Shown in pieces: positions 1 to 6,980 of a stretch of DNA of 64,000 bases. The notes beneath the pieces are model-generated. The model did not search any database, was not told the DNA's origin, and saw only the letters and a list, made by a program, of their open reading frames with translations. Origin of the DNA: Maribacter luteus (GTDB lineage: Bacteria > Bacteroidota > Bacteroidia > Flavobacteriales > Flavobacteriaceae); assembly GCF_009674825.1 (NCBI RefSeq), contig NZ_WKJH01000008.1:1-64000 (forward strand), read 5' to 3'. The first letter of the stretch is position 1. Each line of letters starts with the position of its first letter. The translations under genes were made by a program, and so were the position numbers.

Positions 1-109
1 TGCGGAGCAAGTTATATTAAAGAAAAAAAGGTGGTTTAAGGCAAAAAAGAAAATATTGATTAACTTTAGAGAACTGGACTAGGGCTTTTCATAGGAGCCA
101 TTGTTAGGC
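1..109 (-). repeat. Partial attC-like recombination site (site A), runs off the left edge
   Basis: On the minus strand GCCTAACAATG (109 down to 99) begins 8 bases after the stop of the cREC gene. It has the form RYYYAAC expected for the first core (R'') of an integron attC site, and its first 11 bases are identical to those of the complete site at 952-1084 read in the same orientation. The matching GTTRRRY core is not in bases 1-102, so the site would have to close beyond the window edge. The end coordinate at base 1 is therefore the window limit, not a measured boundary. It could instead be the end of a MITE-like palindromic repeat. Confidence 0.45.
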
Positions 110-116
110 ACAGTTT

Positions 117-455
117 TTATTCAGACGTTTTTAAATGTTTTATATAATTATTTAAAAGCCCTCTTATTTGCTCCGCTGCAACAGGATTCGCTGAATGAAC
201 TTTAAATTCCAAATTTCGTAAATCAATTCCAGATTCATAGACAAGCCATTTCGCAGCAGCCAATCCATCAGGTGCAACTTTTCCGTCTTCTCCAAGTCCA
301 AGGTCATTATCAAAACTTATGTAGTTCGGAAGACCATTAGTTTTTATGTAATCAACAAAAGCAGAGTAGCTGCGAACAATATCAAATTCAGATTCCATTG
401 ATTTGTCATAAATCATTTCGATAGTTCTTACGTCGTCTAAAAACAGCTTTTTCAT
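117..455 (-). CDS. Cyclic-phosphate processing receiver-domain (cREC) protein
   Basis: A 112-residue single-domain protein. The N-terminus KLFLDDVRT, a central SFDNDLG and the late VHSANPV motif are the signatures of the cREC family, a receiver-like fold with paired acidic residues and a conserved His-Ser. The family is predicted to act on cyclic phosphate ends of nucleotides or RNA; the exact substrate is not established. It is cytoplasmic with no signal peptide. It starts 7 bases after the lipoprotein stop, so the two genes sit together inside one cassette-like unit bounded by GTTAGGC/GCCTAAC cores. Family assignment is confident; a biological role here is not. Confidence 0.85.
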   Translation of the reverse strand: MKKLFLDDVRTIEMIYDKSMESEFDIVRSYSAFVDYIKTNGLPNYISFDNDLGLGEDGKVAPDGLAAAKWLVYESGIDLRNLEFKVHSANPVAAEQIRGLLNNYIKHLKTSE

Positions 456-462
456 TTTATTT

Positions 463-939
463 TTATTCTGGAATTGGGTCTCCTTCTCCTGGTTTTAATA
501 CTGAAAATGCCCAATCCGCAGATTTTGGTACATTTAATTTGTCGAGCCATTCTCCACCTAATCCAGCTACTTGAATTTTATTGTCAATTACTTCCAATCC
601 TTCCGTTTCTCCAAAGAAGAATTGAATTCCATTGTCAAGCGCAATACCCATCGTGTCAGGTATTTTAAATACATAACTTTCGTTTGGCTTAATTGTTACT
701 TTTTCATTGGCACTAATTGAATTCGCAGTTTCATTGAAAATAAAAATGCTATATACTTTCCCAGTCGCATTATATGTTTCAGGTTCGATGGTCTCTCCAC
801 TATAATTCGGATTAACGTAAACCTTATTATTTTGCGTGTCTTCACTCTCGTTTGAATTATTTTCCGTCTGCGATTTACATTGGAAAAATAAAATTGAGAC
901 AAATGTTACTATGTAAACTAAATACTTTCTGTTTTTCAT
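463..939 (-). CDS. Small lipoprotein of unknown function
   Basis: A 158-residue protein. Residues 1-21 form a basic, hydrophobic leader ending in FFQC, a lipobox-like sequence with Cys21 as the probable lipidated residue. An Asn/Ser/Glu-rich linker (about 22-45) follows, then a globular part rich in beta-prone segments with the phrase KVTIKPNESYVF, which resembles extracellular adhesion-type beta domains. I do not recognise a named family. The ATG lies 12 bases downstream of the GTTAGGC core of the attC-like site at 952-1084, the position expected for the first gene of an integron cassette. Likely a cell-envelope protein; function unknown. Confidence 0.65.
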   Translation of the reverse strand: MKNRKYLVYIVTFVSILFFQCKSQTENNSNESEDTQNNKVYVNPNYSGETIEPETYNATGKVYSIFIFNETANSISANEKVTIKPNESYVFKIPDTMGIALDNGIQFFFGETEGLEVIDNKIQVAGLGGEWLDKLNVPKSADWAFSVLKPGEGDPIPE

Positions 940-951
940 TTTTCTAATTGT

Positions 952-1084
952 GCCTAACGGTTTCGTATAACCGTCAGTTACGGGATTAAAGATAATGTTT
1001 TTCGGTTTAGCACTGACGTTAGCAATTCCGAGTGGATTCGGACGCAGTCGAATCCGCCGTAATTGCGGTTATACATTGTTAGGC
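952..1084 (-). repeat. Complete attC-like recombination site (site B)
   Basis: A 133-base imperfect palindrome bounded by GCCTAAC (952-958) and GTTAGGC (1078-1084). After the cores the arms share GTATAACCG and TTACGG blocks separated by small mismatches and extra bases, so one strand can fold into a long stem with bulged bases. This is the architecture of large VCR-like attC sites. On the minus strand the order is RYYYAAC then GTTRRRY, with a gene stop 8 bases before it and a gene start 12 bases after it. Smaller inner hairpins are visible (GGATTCG 1034-1040 with CGAATCC 1049-1055). A MITE is the main alternative. Confidence 0.6.
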
Positions 1085-1092
1085 AACGTATT

Positions 1093-1815
1093 TTATTTTA
1101 ATATTGATTTCTGTTTTGAAAATTCAGATTCCAACACCTTAAATATCGGAATTGTCCTTTCAAAACATAATTCATTCACTTCTTTAAAATCAGATTTAGT
1201 CTTTTTTATAAAATTCGTTAAAGTTTGTTGTCTTATGAATTTAAATTTTTCTTGTTCTTCCGGACTCGCTTTCATAAAATAATGTTCCACTATTGTTGGG
1301 TTATAAAACTTTTCGAGTCTAAATAACTCCTCATTGATATAAGAATGTCTATGAATAATAGCATTTCTGTCTCCTGTGAAATCGATTAGGATTTTTTTGA
1401 AATTTTTAAAATGTTCAGGAATATTCGTTTTTAAAACTTTTGAGTTGTTTAGAACTAACCTCTCTTTTACGTCTTTTTCATTTATTCCCAAGTTGAAAAT
1501 TGCATTAATCATTTGTAGCATCCTATCAGAAACAGATGTTATTCTAATGATATAATTTTCGACATTATAAACTAAATGTTTTCCTCTACCAATTTCATCT
1601 TTCTTGTTATATCTGTAATTAGAAAGGAATTCGATTGAGTTTTGAAGTTGGTCATATAAAGTCATTAAGTGAATTGTGTAGAAAAAACTATCATTCAAGT
1701 AATTCAATAAATCAAAATTTTTGTCATTTTTCCTATCTCTATTTTCAAACTCCATATTTTCTAATAGAATAGTCTTTAAAAAGGGTTGTTCTAATAATTT
1801 ATCAAAATTGGTCAT
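1093..1815 (-). CDS. HEPN-like protein, probable RNA-binding or RNase-type
   Basis: A 240-residue helical protein from the ATG at 1815. An in-frame ATG at 1884 would add 23 residues, but it reads through the GTTAGGC core and gives an odd Cys-rich start, so I prefer 1815. About two thirds of the way in is RNAIIH, an R-x4-H motif as in HEPN domains, in a helical context resembling Cthe_2314-type HEPN proteins. HEPN proteins with this motif are often RNases in defence, toxin or RNA-processing systems. No membrane segment or signal peptide is present. The gene fills a cassette-like unit, starting 18 bases after one core and stopping 8 bases before site B. The HEPN call is motif-based and moderate. 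Confidence 0.6.
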   Translation of the reverse strand: MTNFDKLLEQPFLKTILLENMEFENRDRKNDKNFDLLNYLNDSFFYTIHLMTLYDQLQNSIEFLSNYRYNKKDEIGRGKHLVYNVENYIIRITSVSDRMLQMINAIFNLGINEKDVKERLVLNNSKVLKTNIPEHFKNFKKILIDFTGDRNAIIHRHSYINEELFRLEKFYNPTIVEHYFMKASPEEQEKFKFIRQQTLTNFIKKTKSDFKEVNELCFERTIPIFKVLESEFSKQKSILK

Positions 1816-1832
1816 TGATTGGTTTATATGTT

Positions 1833-1852
1833 GCCTAACACATAAATATGTG
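1833..1852 (-). repeat. Half attC/attI-like core (site C) with adjoining short palindrome
   Basis: GCCTAAC at 1833-1839 reads GTTAGGC on the minus strand, the GTTRRRY insertion core, 18 bases upstream of the HEPN gene start. The adjoining CACATAAATATGTG (1839-1852) is a short palindrome. No partner core is found in the next 200 bases, so this is only a half site. That is what is expected at the first position of an array (attI side), but there is no integrase gene beside it; the next gene is sdaA. Confidence 0.4.
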
Positions 1853-1935
1853 CATGTTTTAATTTGCACCTCCAATTTACACATTTTTCACTTAGACCTG
1901 TCACTATAGGGGATAACAATTTTTATGGTGTTATT

Positions 1936-1995
1936 CATTTTGTATATCAATTAAGTAAAGCGTTGTTGATATATATTTTTGTGATATACAAAATG
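1936..1995. repeat. Perfect 14-bp inverted repeat with 32-bp spacer
   Basis: CATTTTGTATATCA at 1936-1949 is exactly reverse-complementary to 1982-1995. It lies in the 150-base gene-free stretch between the cassette-like block and the 3' end of sdaA. There is no T-run beside it that would make it an obvious terminator. It could be a regulator or recombinase binding pair at the border of the accessory block. Its role is unknown. Confidence 0.5.
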
Positions 1996-2034
1996 CGCAA
2001 TAGTTGCCGAAGTAATTATAAAAAAAATTAGGTC

Positions 2035-3480
2035 TTAACAATCAGTCAAATATACCCCAACGGCGAGTCCGCCTTCCGAGGTTTCTTTGTATTTGGTGTT
2101 CATATCCTTGGCGGTTTCCCACATGGTACGTACCACCTTGTCCAATGGTACCTTGGCTTCCTTGGGGTCAGAATCCAATGCAAGTTCAGCGGCATTAATG
2201 GCTTTTATGGCACCCATTGAGTTTCGCTCTATACACGGCACTTGTACCAAACCGCCAATAGGATCACAGGTAAGGCCCAAATGGTGCTCCATGGCTATTT
2301 CGGCGGCCATTAAAACCTGTTCGGGGCTTCCGCCCAAAAGTTCGGTCAGGGCACCTGCGGCCATGGCCGATGATACGCCGATCTCTGCTTGGCAACCTCC
2401 CATGGCCGCGGAAATCGTTGCTCCTTTTTTAAAGATACTCCCGATCTCACCGGCTACAGATAAAAACCGTTTTATCTCCCCGAAACCTGCATCATGGTTT
2501 TCAATGACCAAGTAATACATGAGTACGGCGGGGATTACACCGGCACTCCCATTGGTTGGGGCAGTGACCACACGGCCCAACGAGGCATTTACCTCATTGA
2601 CCGCCAAGGCAAAGCAACTTACCCACTTTAGGATTTGTCGAAATTTGACCTCGGTCTGCCGAATCGTCCGTAGCCATTCCTCGGGATTGGAGTAGGGCAA
2701 CCCGCCCTTTAGGTTTTGGTGCATGCCAAAGGCCCGTCTCCGCACTTGGAGTCCGCCTGGGAGTATGCCTTCGGTATGGCAACCGATATACATGCATTCT
2801 AGCATGGTATCCCAAATGCGATGCAGTTCACGGTCTATTTCAGCATCCGTGCGCAGGGATCGTTCGTTGAGCAGTACAATTTCAGAAATACATTTATTTT
2901 CCTGTTCGCAATAGGCCAATAGTTCATTGCCCGTGGTAATGGGCAAGGGAAAGGTTTTAAGGGTCTCTATATTACGCTTGGCATTCTTGCGCTCTTTTAC
3001 GACCACGAAACCACCTCCGATAGAATAATAGGTTTTCGATTTCTTATCGCCGTTGGCAAGGGTAGCAACGAATTTCAATCCATTGGCATGAAAAGGGAGG
3101 AATTCCCTATTGAAAACAATATCGGTGGCCGGATCAAAGGGAAGCGATACTTCGTTGTTCAGGATCAAGGTTTTAGTGTCCTTTATATGTTGAACAATAG
3201 CATGTATGTCGGCAATAGGTACATATTCGGGATCGGCGCCCGAAAGGCCGAGCATAACGGCATAATCGGTGGCATGGCCTTTTCCCGTCAAGGATAGGGA
3301 ACCGTACATATGAACCTGTATTTTTATTACTTGGGAAAAATGTCCTTGGTATTTGAGCCTGGCAATATAACGTTCAGCGGCACGCCAGGGTCCTAAGGTA
3401 TGGGAGCTAGACGGACCGATACCTATTTTCAACATATCAAAAATACTGATACACTCTATCTTTGTTTCCGTTTGCTTCAC
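2035..3480 (-). CDS. sdaA: L-serine dehydratase, single-chain iron-sulfur type
   Basis: A 481-residue enzyme that deaminates L-serine to pyruvate and ammonia. The N-terminal domain carries KIGIGPSSSHTLGP, typical of this family. The catalytic C-terminal part holds the cluster cysteines Cys363, Cys405 and Cys416, with the same 42 and 11 residue spacing as in the E. coli enzymes. The last residue is Cys481; in the Legionella enzyme a C-terminal Cys inserts into the active site and ligates the cluster, so that feature may be shared. The start used is GTG at 3480; the family's usual beginning, near ISIFDMLKIG, follows shortly. A TATCTTTA box on the minus strand (3492-3485) sits only 4 bases before that GTG. 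Confidence 0.93.
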   Translation of the reverse strand: MKQTETKIECISIFDMLKIGIGPSSSHTLGPWRAAERYIARLKYQGHFSQVIKIQVHMYGSLSLTGKGHATDYAVMLGLSGADPEYVPIADIHAIVQHIKDTKTLILNNEVSLPFDPATDIVFNREFLPFHANGLKFVATLANGDKKSKTYYSIGGGFVVVKERKNAKRNIETLKTFPLPITTGNELLAYCEQENKCISEIVLLNERSLRTDAEIDRELHRIWDTMLECMYIGCHTEGILPGGLQVRRRAFGMHQNLKGGLPYSNPEEWLRTIRQTEVKFRQILKWVSCFALAVNEVNASLGRVVTAPTNGSAGVIPAVLMYYLVIENHDAGFGEIKRFLSVAGEIGSIFKKGATISAAMGGCQAEIGVSSAMAAGALTELLGGSPEQVLMAAEIAMEHHLGLTCDPIGGLVQVPCIERNSMGAIKAINAAELALDSDPKEAKVPLDKVVRTMWETAKDMNTKYKETSEGGLAVGVYLTDC

Positions 3481-3893
3481 GTTGTAAAGATAAAATTATT
3501 GTTGAATGAAATGTTGTATCCGAAATTTCTTGGGCACTAAAATTTCAATTTCGTTTCAGTATTTTCCATAAAGCGAATATTGCCGGGCTAAAAGCTATTT
3601 TTTTTTGGTATAAAACGACGATGTGGAAAAATATTGGTAGGGCGTTCAATTTAAAAGATACTGAAATATTAATGGTTTACACCGTAATCGATTAAAAGAA
3701 GTCGGTTTGTCCTTCCAAATAAAACAGGAAAGTCAAGGAATAGGAAAACCTTCAAGTGCCCATTAGATGGAGGTTTTACCCGGATATGACAATATTCTGA
3801 ATGACATCATGTCAGTTCACCGGCAATTGGCATATTGTTTGTCATTCCCTTACCGACGAATAAAAACAAGCACTAATATTTAAAACATAAATA
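3481..3893. other. Intergenic region between sdaA and dnaK
   Basis: A 413-base gene-free stretch between divergent genes. It contains a perfect palindrome (3802-3814), a weak inverted repeat AAAACCT (3745-3751) / AGGTTTT (3771-3777), and a TATCTTTA box on the minus strand just before sdaA. I looked for a CIRCE element and for a TAnnTTTG box in front of dnaK and found neither a CIRCE nor a good match. Confidence 0.5.
3802..3814. promoter_or_regulatory. Perfect palindrome upstream of dnaK, possible operator
   Basis: TGACAT-C-ATGTCA is a perfect 6+1+6 palindrome 79 bases upstream of the dnaK start. The position and symmetry fit a dimeric regulator site, but no family consensus is recognised with certainty and a chance occurrence is possible. 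Confidence 0.3.
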
Positions 3894-5804
3894 ATGAGCA
3901 AGATCATAGGTATAGATTTGGGTACGACCAACTCCTGCGTTTCAGTAATGGAAGGTAACGAGCCCGTTGTAATCCCCAATGCCGAAGGTAAACGAACTAC
4001 ACCATCAGTAATCGCATTTGTAGAAGGTGGTGAAATTAAAGTGGGCGACCCTGCAAAAAGACAGGCAGTTACCAACCCGCATAAAACCGTTTACTCGATA
4101 AAACGTTTTATGGGCAACAAGTTCTCTGAATCTAAAAAAGAGGCAGACCGTGTTCCTTATAAAGTAGTAAAAGGGGATAACGATACCCCAAGGGTAGATA
4201 TAGACGGTCGTTTATATACACCACAAGAACTTTCAGCCATGATTCTTCAGAAAATGAAGAAAACCGCTGAGGATTATTTGGGCCAAGATGTGACCAGGGC
4301 GGTAATTACCGTACCTGCATACTTTAACGATGCCCAAAGACAGGCCACCAAAGAGGCCGGTGAGATTGCCGGACTTAAAGTGGAACGAATCATTAACGAA
4401 CCTACCGCCGCTTCTTTGGCATACGGAATGGATAAAAAGGATACCGACCAAAAAATAGTCGTTTTTGACTTTGGTGGTGGTACCCATGATGTTTCCATTT
4501 TGGAGTTGGGTGATGGTGTGTTCGAGGTATTGTCTACCGATGGAGATACCCACTTAGGTGGTGATGATGTTGATCAAAAAATCATTGATTGGTTGGCCGA
4601 AGAGTTCAAGAAAGATGAGAGTATGGACCTTCGTGACGATGCCATGGCATTGCAACGTTTGCGTGAAGCTGCCGAAAAAGCCAAAATCGAGTTATCTTCT
4701 TCTGCACAGACAGAGATCAACTTACCTTACGTTACAGCAACGGCTACAGGACCAAAACACTTGGTACGTACGTTGACAAGATCAAAATTTGAGCAATTGA
4801 TCGCTGATCTTGTAAAAAGAACAATCGATCCTTGTGAGTCGGCCTTAAAAGCAGCCGGACTTTCAAAAAGTGATATTGATGAGATCATTTTGGTAGGTGG
4901 ATCAACACGTATCCCAGCAGTACAGGAAGCAGTTGAGAAATTCTTTGGTAAAAAACCTTCTAAAGGGGTTAACCCGGATGAGGTTGTTGCCGTAGGTGCC
5001 GCCATTCAAGGTGGTGTATTGACCGGTGATGTTAAAGATGTATTGTTGTTGGATGTTACCCCTCTTTCCTTAGGTATAGAGACCATGGGTAGCGTAATGA
5101 CGAAACTGATCGATGCGAATACAACGATCCCTACCAAGAAATCACAAGTGTTCTCTACTGCAGCTGACAACCAGCCATCTGTTGAGATCCATGTGTTGCA
5201 AGGGGAAAGACCAATGGCAGCGGATAACAAAACGATAGGACGTTTCCATTTAGACGGTATTCCACCTGCACAAAGGGGAACACCACAGATCGAGGTTACT
5301 TTCGATATAGATGCCAACGGTATCATCAAGGTTTCCGCAACCGATAAGGCTACTGGAAAATCCCAAGATATCCGTATCGAGGCTTCTTCAGGTTTAACCG
5401 AGGAGGAAATCAAAAAAATGAAAGCAGAAGCGGAAGCAAATGCTGAAACCGATAAAAAAGCGAAGGAAACTGCCGATAAATTGAATGAGGCCGACGGAAT
5501 GATCTTCCAGACCGAAAAACAATTGGCAGAGTTCGGGGACAAACTTTCAGATGATAAGAAAAAGCCTATCGAAGAAGCTTTGGAAGAATTGAAGAAAGCA
5601 CATGAAAGTAAAGACCTTGCGGTAATTACCCCAGCTTTGGATAAAATCAACGAAGCATGGAAAGTAGCTTCTGAGGAAATGTACAAAGCCCAAGCCGAAG
5701 CGCAACAACCGGGAGCAGCACCAAATGGTGAGGATACTGCCGGCACTGCCGATGCGGGTGAAGGCGATAATGTTGAAGACGTAGACTTCGAAGAAGTCAA
5801 GTAG
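3894..5804 (+). CDS. dnaK: Chaperone DnaK (Hsp70)
   Basis: A 636-residue ATP-dependent chaperone that works with DnaJ and GrpE. The nucleotide-binding domain begins [12 protein letters not shown] and contains the phosphate motif [10 protein letters not shown], where His replaces the more common Phe, a variant I associate with Flavobacteriia. [11 protein letters not shown] and [10 protein letters not shown] complete this domain. The substrate-binding domain starts near [14 protein letters not shown] (about 385), followed by the helical lid. The tail is acidic and ends in EEVK. dnaJ and grpE are not adjacent. The last codons are part of a 23-base duplication and a strong terminator follows. Confidence 0.98.
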   Translation: MSKIIGIDLGTTNSCVSVMEGNEPVVIPNAEGKRTTPSVIAFVEGGEIKVGDPAKRQAVTNPHKTVYSIKRFMGNKFSESKKEADRVPYKVVKGDNDTPRVDIDGRLYTPQELSAMILQKMKKTAEDYLGQDVTRAVITVPAYFNDAQRQATKEAGEIAGLKVERIINEPTAASLAYGMDKKDTDQKIVVFDFGGGTHDVSILELGDGVFEVLSTDGDTHLGGDDVDQKIIDWLAEEFKKDESMDLRDDAMALQRLREAAEKAKIELSSSAQTEINLPYVTATATGPKHLVRTLTRSKFEQLIADLVKRTIDPCESALKAAGLSKSDIDEIILVGGSTRIPAVQEAVEKFFGKKPSKGVNPDEVVAVGAAIQGGVLTGDVKDVLLLDVTPLSLGIETMGSVMTKLIDANTTIPTKKSQVFSTAADNQPSVEIHVLQGERPMAADNKTIGRFHLDGIPPAQRGTPQIEVTFDIDANGIIKVSATDKATGKSQDIRIEASSGLTEEEIKKMKAEAEANAETDKKAKETADKLNEADGMIFQTEKQLAEFGDKLSDDKKKPIEEALEELKKAHESKDLAVITPALDKINEAWKVASEEMYKAQAEAQQPGAAPNGEDTAGTADAGEGDNVEDVDFEEVK

Positions 5805-5850
5805 CCTGTCTTGAGCGCAGACGAAGGGTAGACTTCGAAGAAGTCAAGTA
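5781..5850 (+). repeat. 23-bp duplication of the dnaK 3' end flanking a REP-like insert
   Basis: Bases 5781-5803, which encode the last dnaK residues and the first two bases of the stop, recur exactly at 5828-5850. The 24 bases between resemble the short dispersed repeats with a CTTGAGCGCAG-type core common in Bacteroidota. Each copy contains the hairpin GACTTC-GAA-GAAGTC. The gene stops at TAG at the end of copy one; copy two would have given TAA with the same protein end. The offset is 47 bases, so copy two is not in frame with copy one. Confidence 0.85.
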
Positions 5851-5870
5851 ATCTTCATAACATTTATACA

Positions 5871-5909
5871 AAAAAAACATCCTGACGTTTCCGTCAGGAT
5901 GTTTTTTAT
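5871..5909. terminator. Bidirectional intrinsic terminator after dnaK
   Basis: Stem ACATCCTGACG (5877-5887) / CGTCAGGATGT (5892-5902) with loop TTTC, an A-run before it and a T-run after it. It serves dnaK on the plus strand and the convergent phosphoesterase gene on the minus strand. Confidence 0.9.
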
Positions 5910-5918
5910 TTTATATAC

Positions 5919-6821
5919 TTAACGAATAAGCAGGCCGCGATCTGGCTCACGGCCATACCCCTTTACGATAAGGGAATCATTATGAAATGCGACCCTTGCA
6001 AAGGAGGTGCTGTCCCGAGTATCTAACATTCCCTTGAAATTTAGGTAGTGTACGCCATCTTTTTGTACATAACTGCCATCGTGGTGGTGACCATTGAAAT
6101 AGAACTTTACACAATCGTATTTATCGATTATAGAGAGTAATTGTTCATAATTCCAGAGGTTAAGGTCATTGGTTTCCCCGAGAACGGGAAAATGGCAATA
6201 AAAACCTACACGCTCCTTGTTCTGTGTGGCGAGTTTCAGCTCATCTTCGATCCATTGTAATTGTTCTTTTCCCAATCCGCCGTTCCAAGGCTTCAAATTG
6301 GGCAGCTCTTTACTTGATAGTTGTTGAAAGAGCGAGTCGGTCTGTTGCTTTTTGGTTTCCGTAAGGGCACCATGTACACTCAGGTCATTTCCATCCAAAA
6401 CAATGAACCGCCATTTATTCTTAACGATGCTGTAATACCGGTCTTTAAGATCCATTTTTTCAAATACCAAAGGTTTAAGGGAGTCGGCAACACTAAAATC
6501 ATGGTTGCCCAAAACATGGTACCTTTCCGATTTTAATCCGCTCCAAATAGGGATAAGGGTATCGAAACTATTAAAATCCCTGTCAATAAAATCCCCCAAA
6601 TGTATGGTATAGTCCAAGGTATGGGTATTCAGTTCGGTTACCGCTTGCTTTAAACGAGCCGGTGCTTTCTTATAAAAACGTACGTCGGTCGGTTCACAAT
6701 AACAGTATTGGCAGTCGGCAATGACCCCGATTTCAAAATCGGGATATTCGGGAACGGGCTTTTCTTTGGTGTTGCACGCCATGATCAAAAGTAGCGGTAC
6801 AAGGGCATAAAAAAGTTTCAT
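5919..6821 (-). CDS. Calcineurin-like phosphoesterase lipoprotein, ADPRM-like
   Basis: A 300-residue protein with a lipoprotein leader (lipobox LIMAC, Cys16). Metal-binding motifs of metallophosphoesterases are in order: D36-x-Q38 in GVIADCQY, HLGDFID (D77, D80), LGNHD (105-108), CHFPV, and NGHHHDG near the C-terminus. DxQ in place of DxH and the RFYKKAPARL stretch resemble Mn-dependent ADP-ribose/CDP-alcohol diphosphatases (ADPRM). Those are usually cytoplasmic, whereas this one should be exported and membrane-anchored, so the substrate is uncertain. It is a single gene convergent with dnaK. Confidence 0.82.
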   Translation of the reverse strand: MKLFYALVPLLLIMACNTKEKPVPEYPDFEIGVIADCQYCYCEPTDVRFYKKAPARLKQAVTELNTHTLDYTIHLGDFIDRDFNSFDTLIPIWSGLKSERYHVLGNHDFSVADSLKPLVFEKMDLKDRYYSIVKNKWRFIVLDGNDLSVHGALTETKKQQTDSLFQQLSSKELPNLKPWNGGLGKEQLQWIEDELKLATQNKERVGFYCHFPVLGETNDLNLWNYEQLLSIIDKYDCVKFYFNGHHHDGSYVQKDGVHYLNFKGMLDTRDSTSFARVAFHNDSLIVKGYGREPDRGLLIR

Positions 6822-6968
6822 ATCGTTGGTTTACGGGTTACATTAATTTCAATGGGGCTAAAGATACAGGTCTATTCGATTAAAAATACATGTACGGTCA
6901 ACGAATTTTCACTGCAAAAGGCAATATTAATGGTACGGAATTTGTTTTATTGTTGCAGTATTATAAAG

Positions 6969-6976
6969 TACATTTG
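6969..6976 (+). promoter_or_regulatory. Promoter -7 box directly before the YD-repeat-like gene
   Basis: TACATTTG matches TAnnTTTG exactly and ends 4 bases before the ATG at 6981, implying a leaderless or near-leaderless transcript. The -33 TTG is imperfectly spaced (nearest at 6942-6944). Confidence 0.5.
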
Positions 6977-6980
6977 GTAT

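Noticed and set aside
952-1084. Reading site B as a stand-alone MITE
   Set aside because: Not excluded, but the close and consistent spacing of cores to gene starts and stops on both sides, and the isolated half sites, fit cassettes better.
995-1282. 95-codon frame over the attC-like site
   Set aside because: It runs through the palindromic element and into the 3' end of the HEPN gene on the other strand; a shadow.
3481-3893. CIRCE element before dnaK
   Set aside because: No TTAGCACTC-N9-GAGTGCTAA or near match is present.
5006-5800. 264-codon frame antisense to dnaK
   Set aside because: Ser-rich low-complexity product typical of an antisense shadow of a highly biased gene.
6852-6980. Upstream start for the YD-like protein
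   Set aside because: The extra 43 residues are not conserved-looking, hide the signal peptide, and lie upstream of the promoter box.
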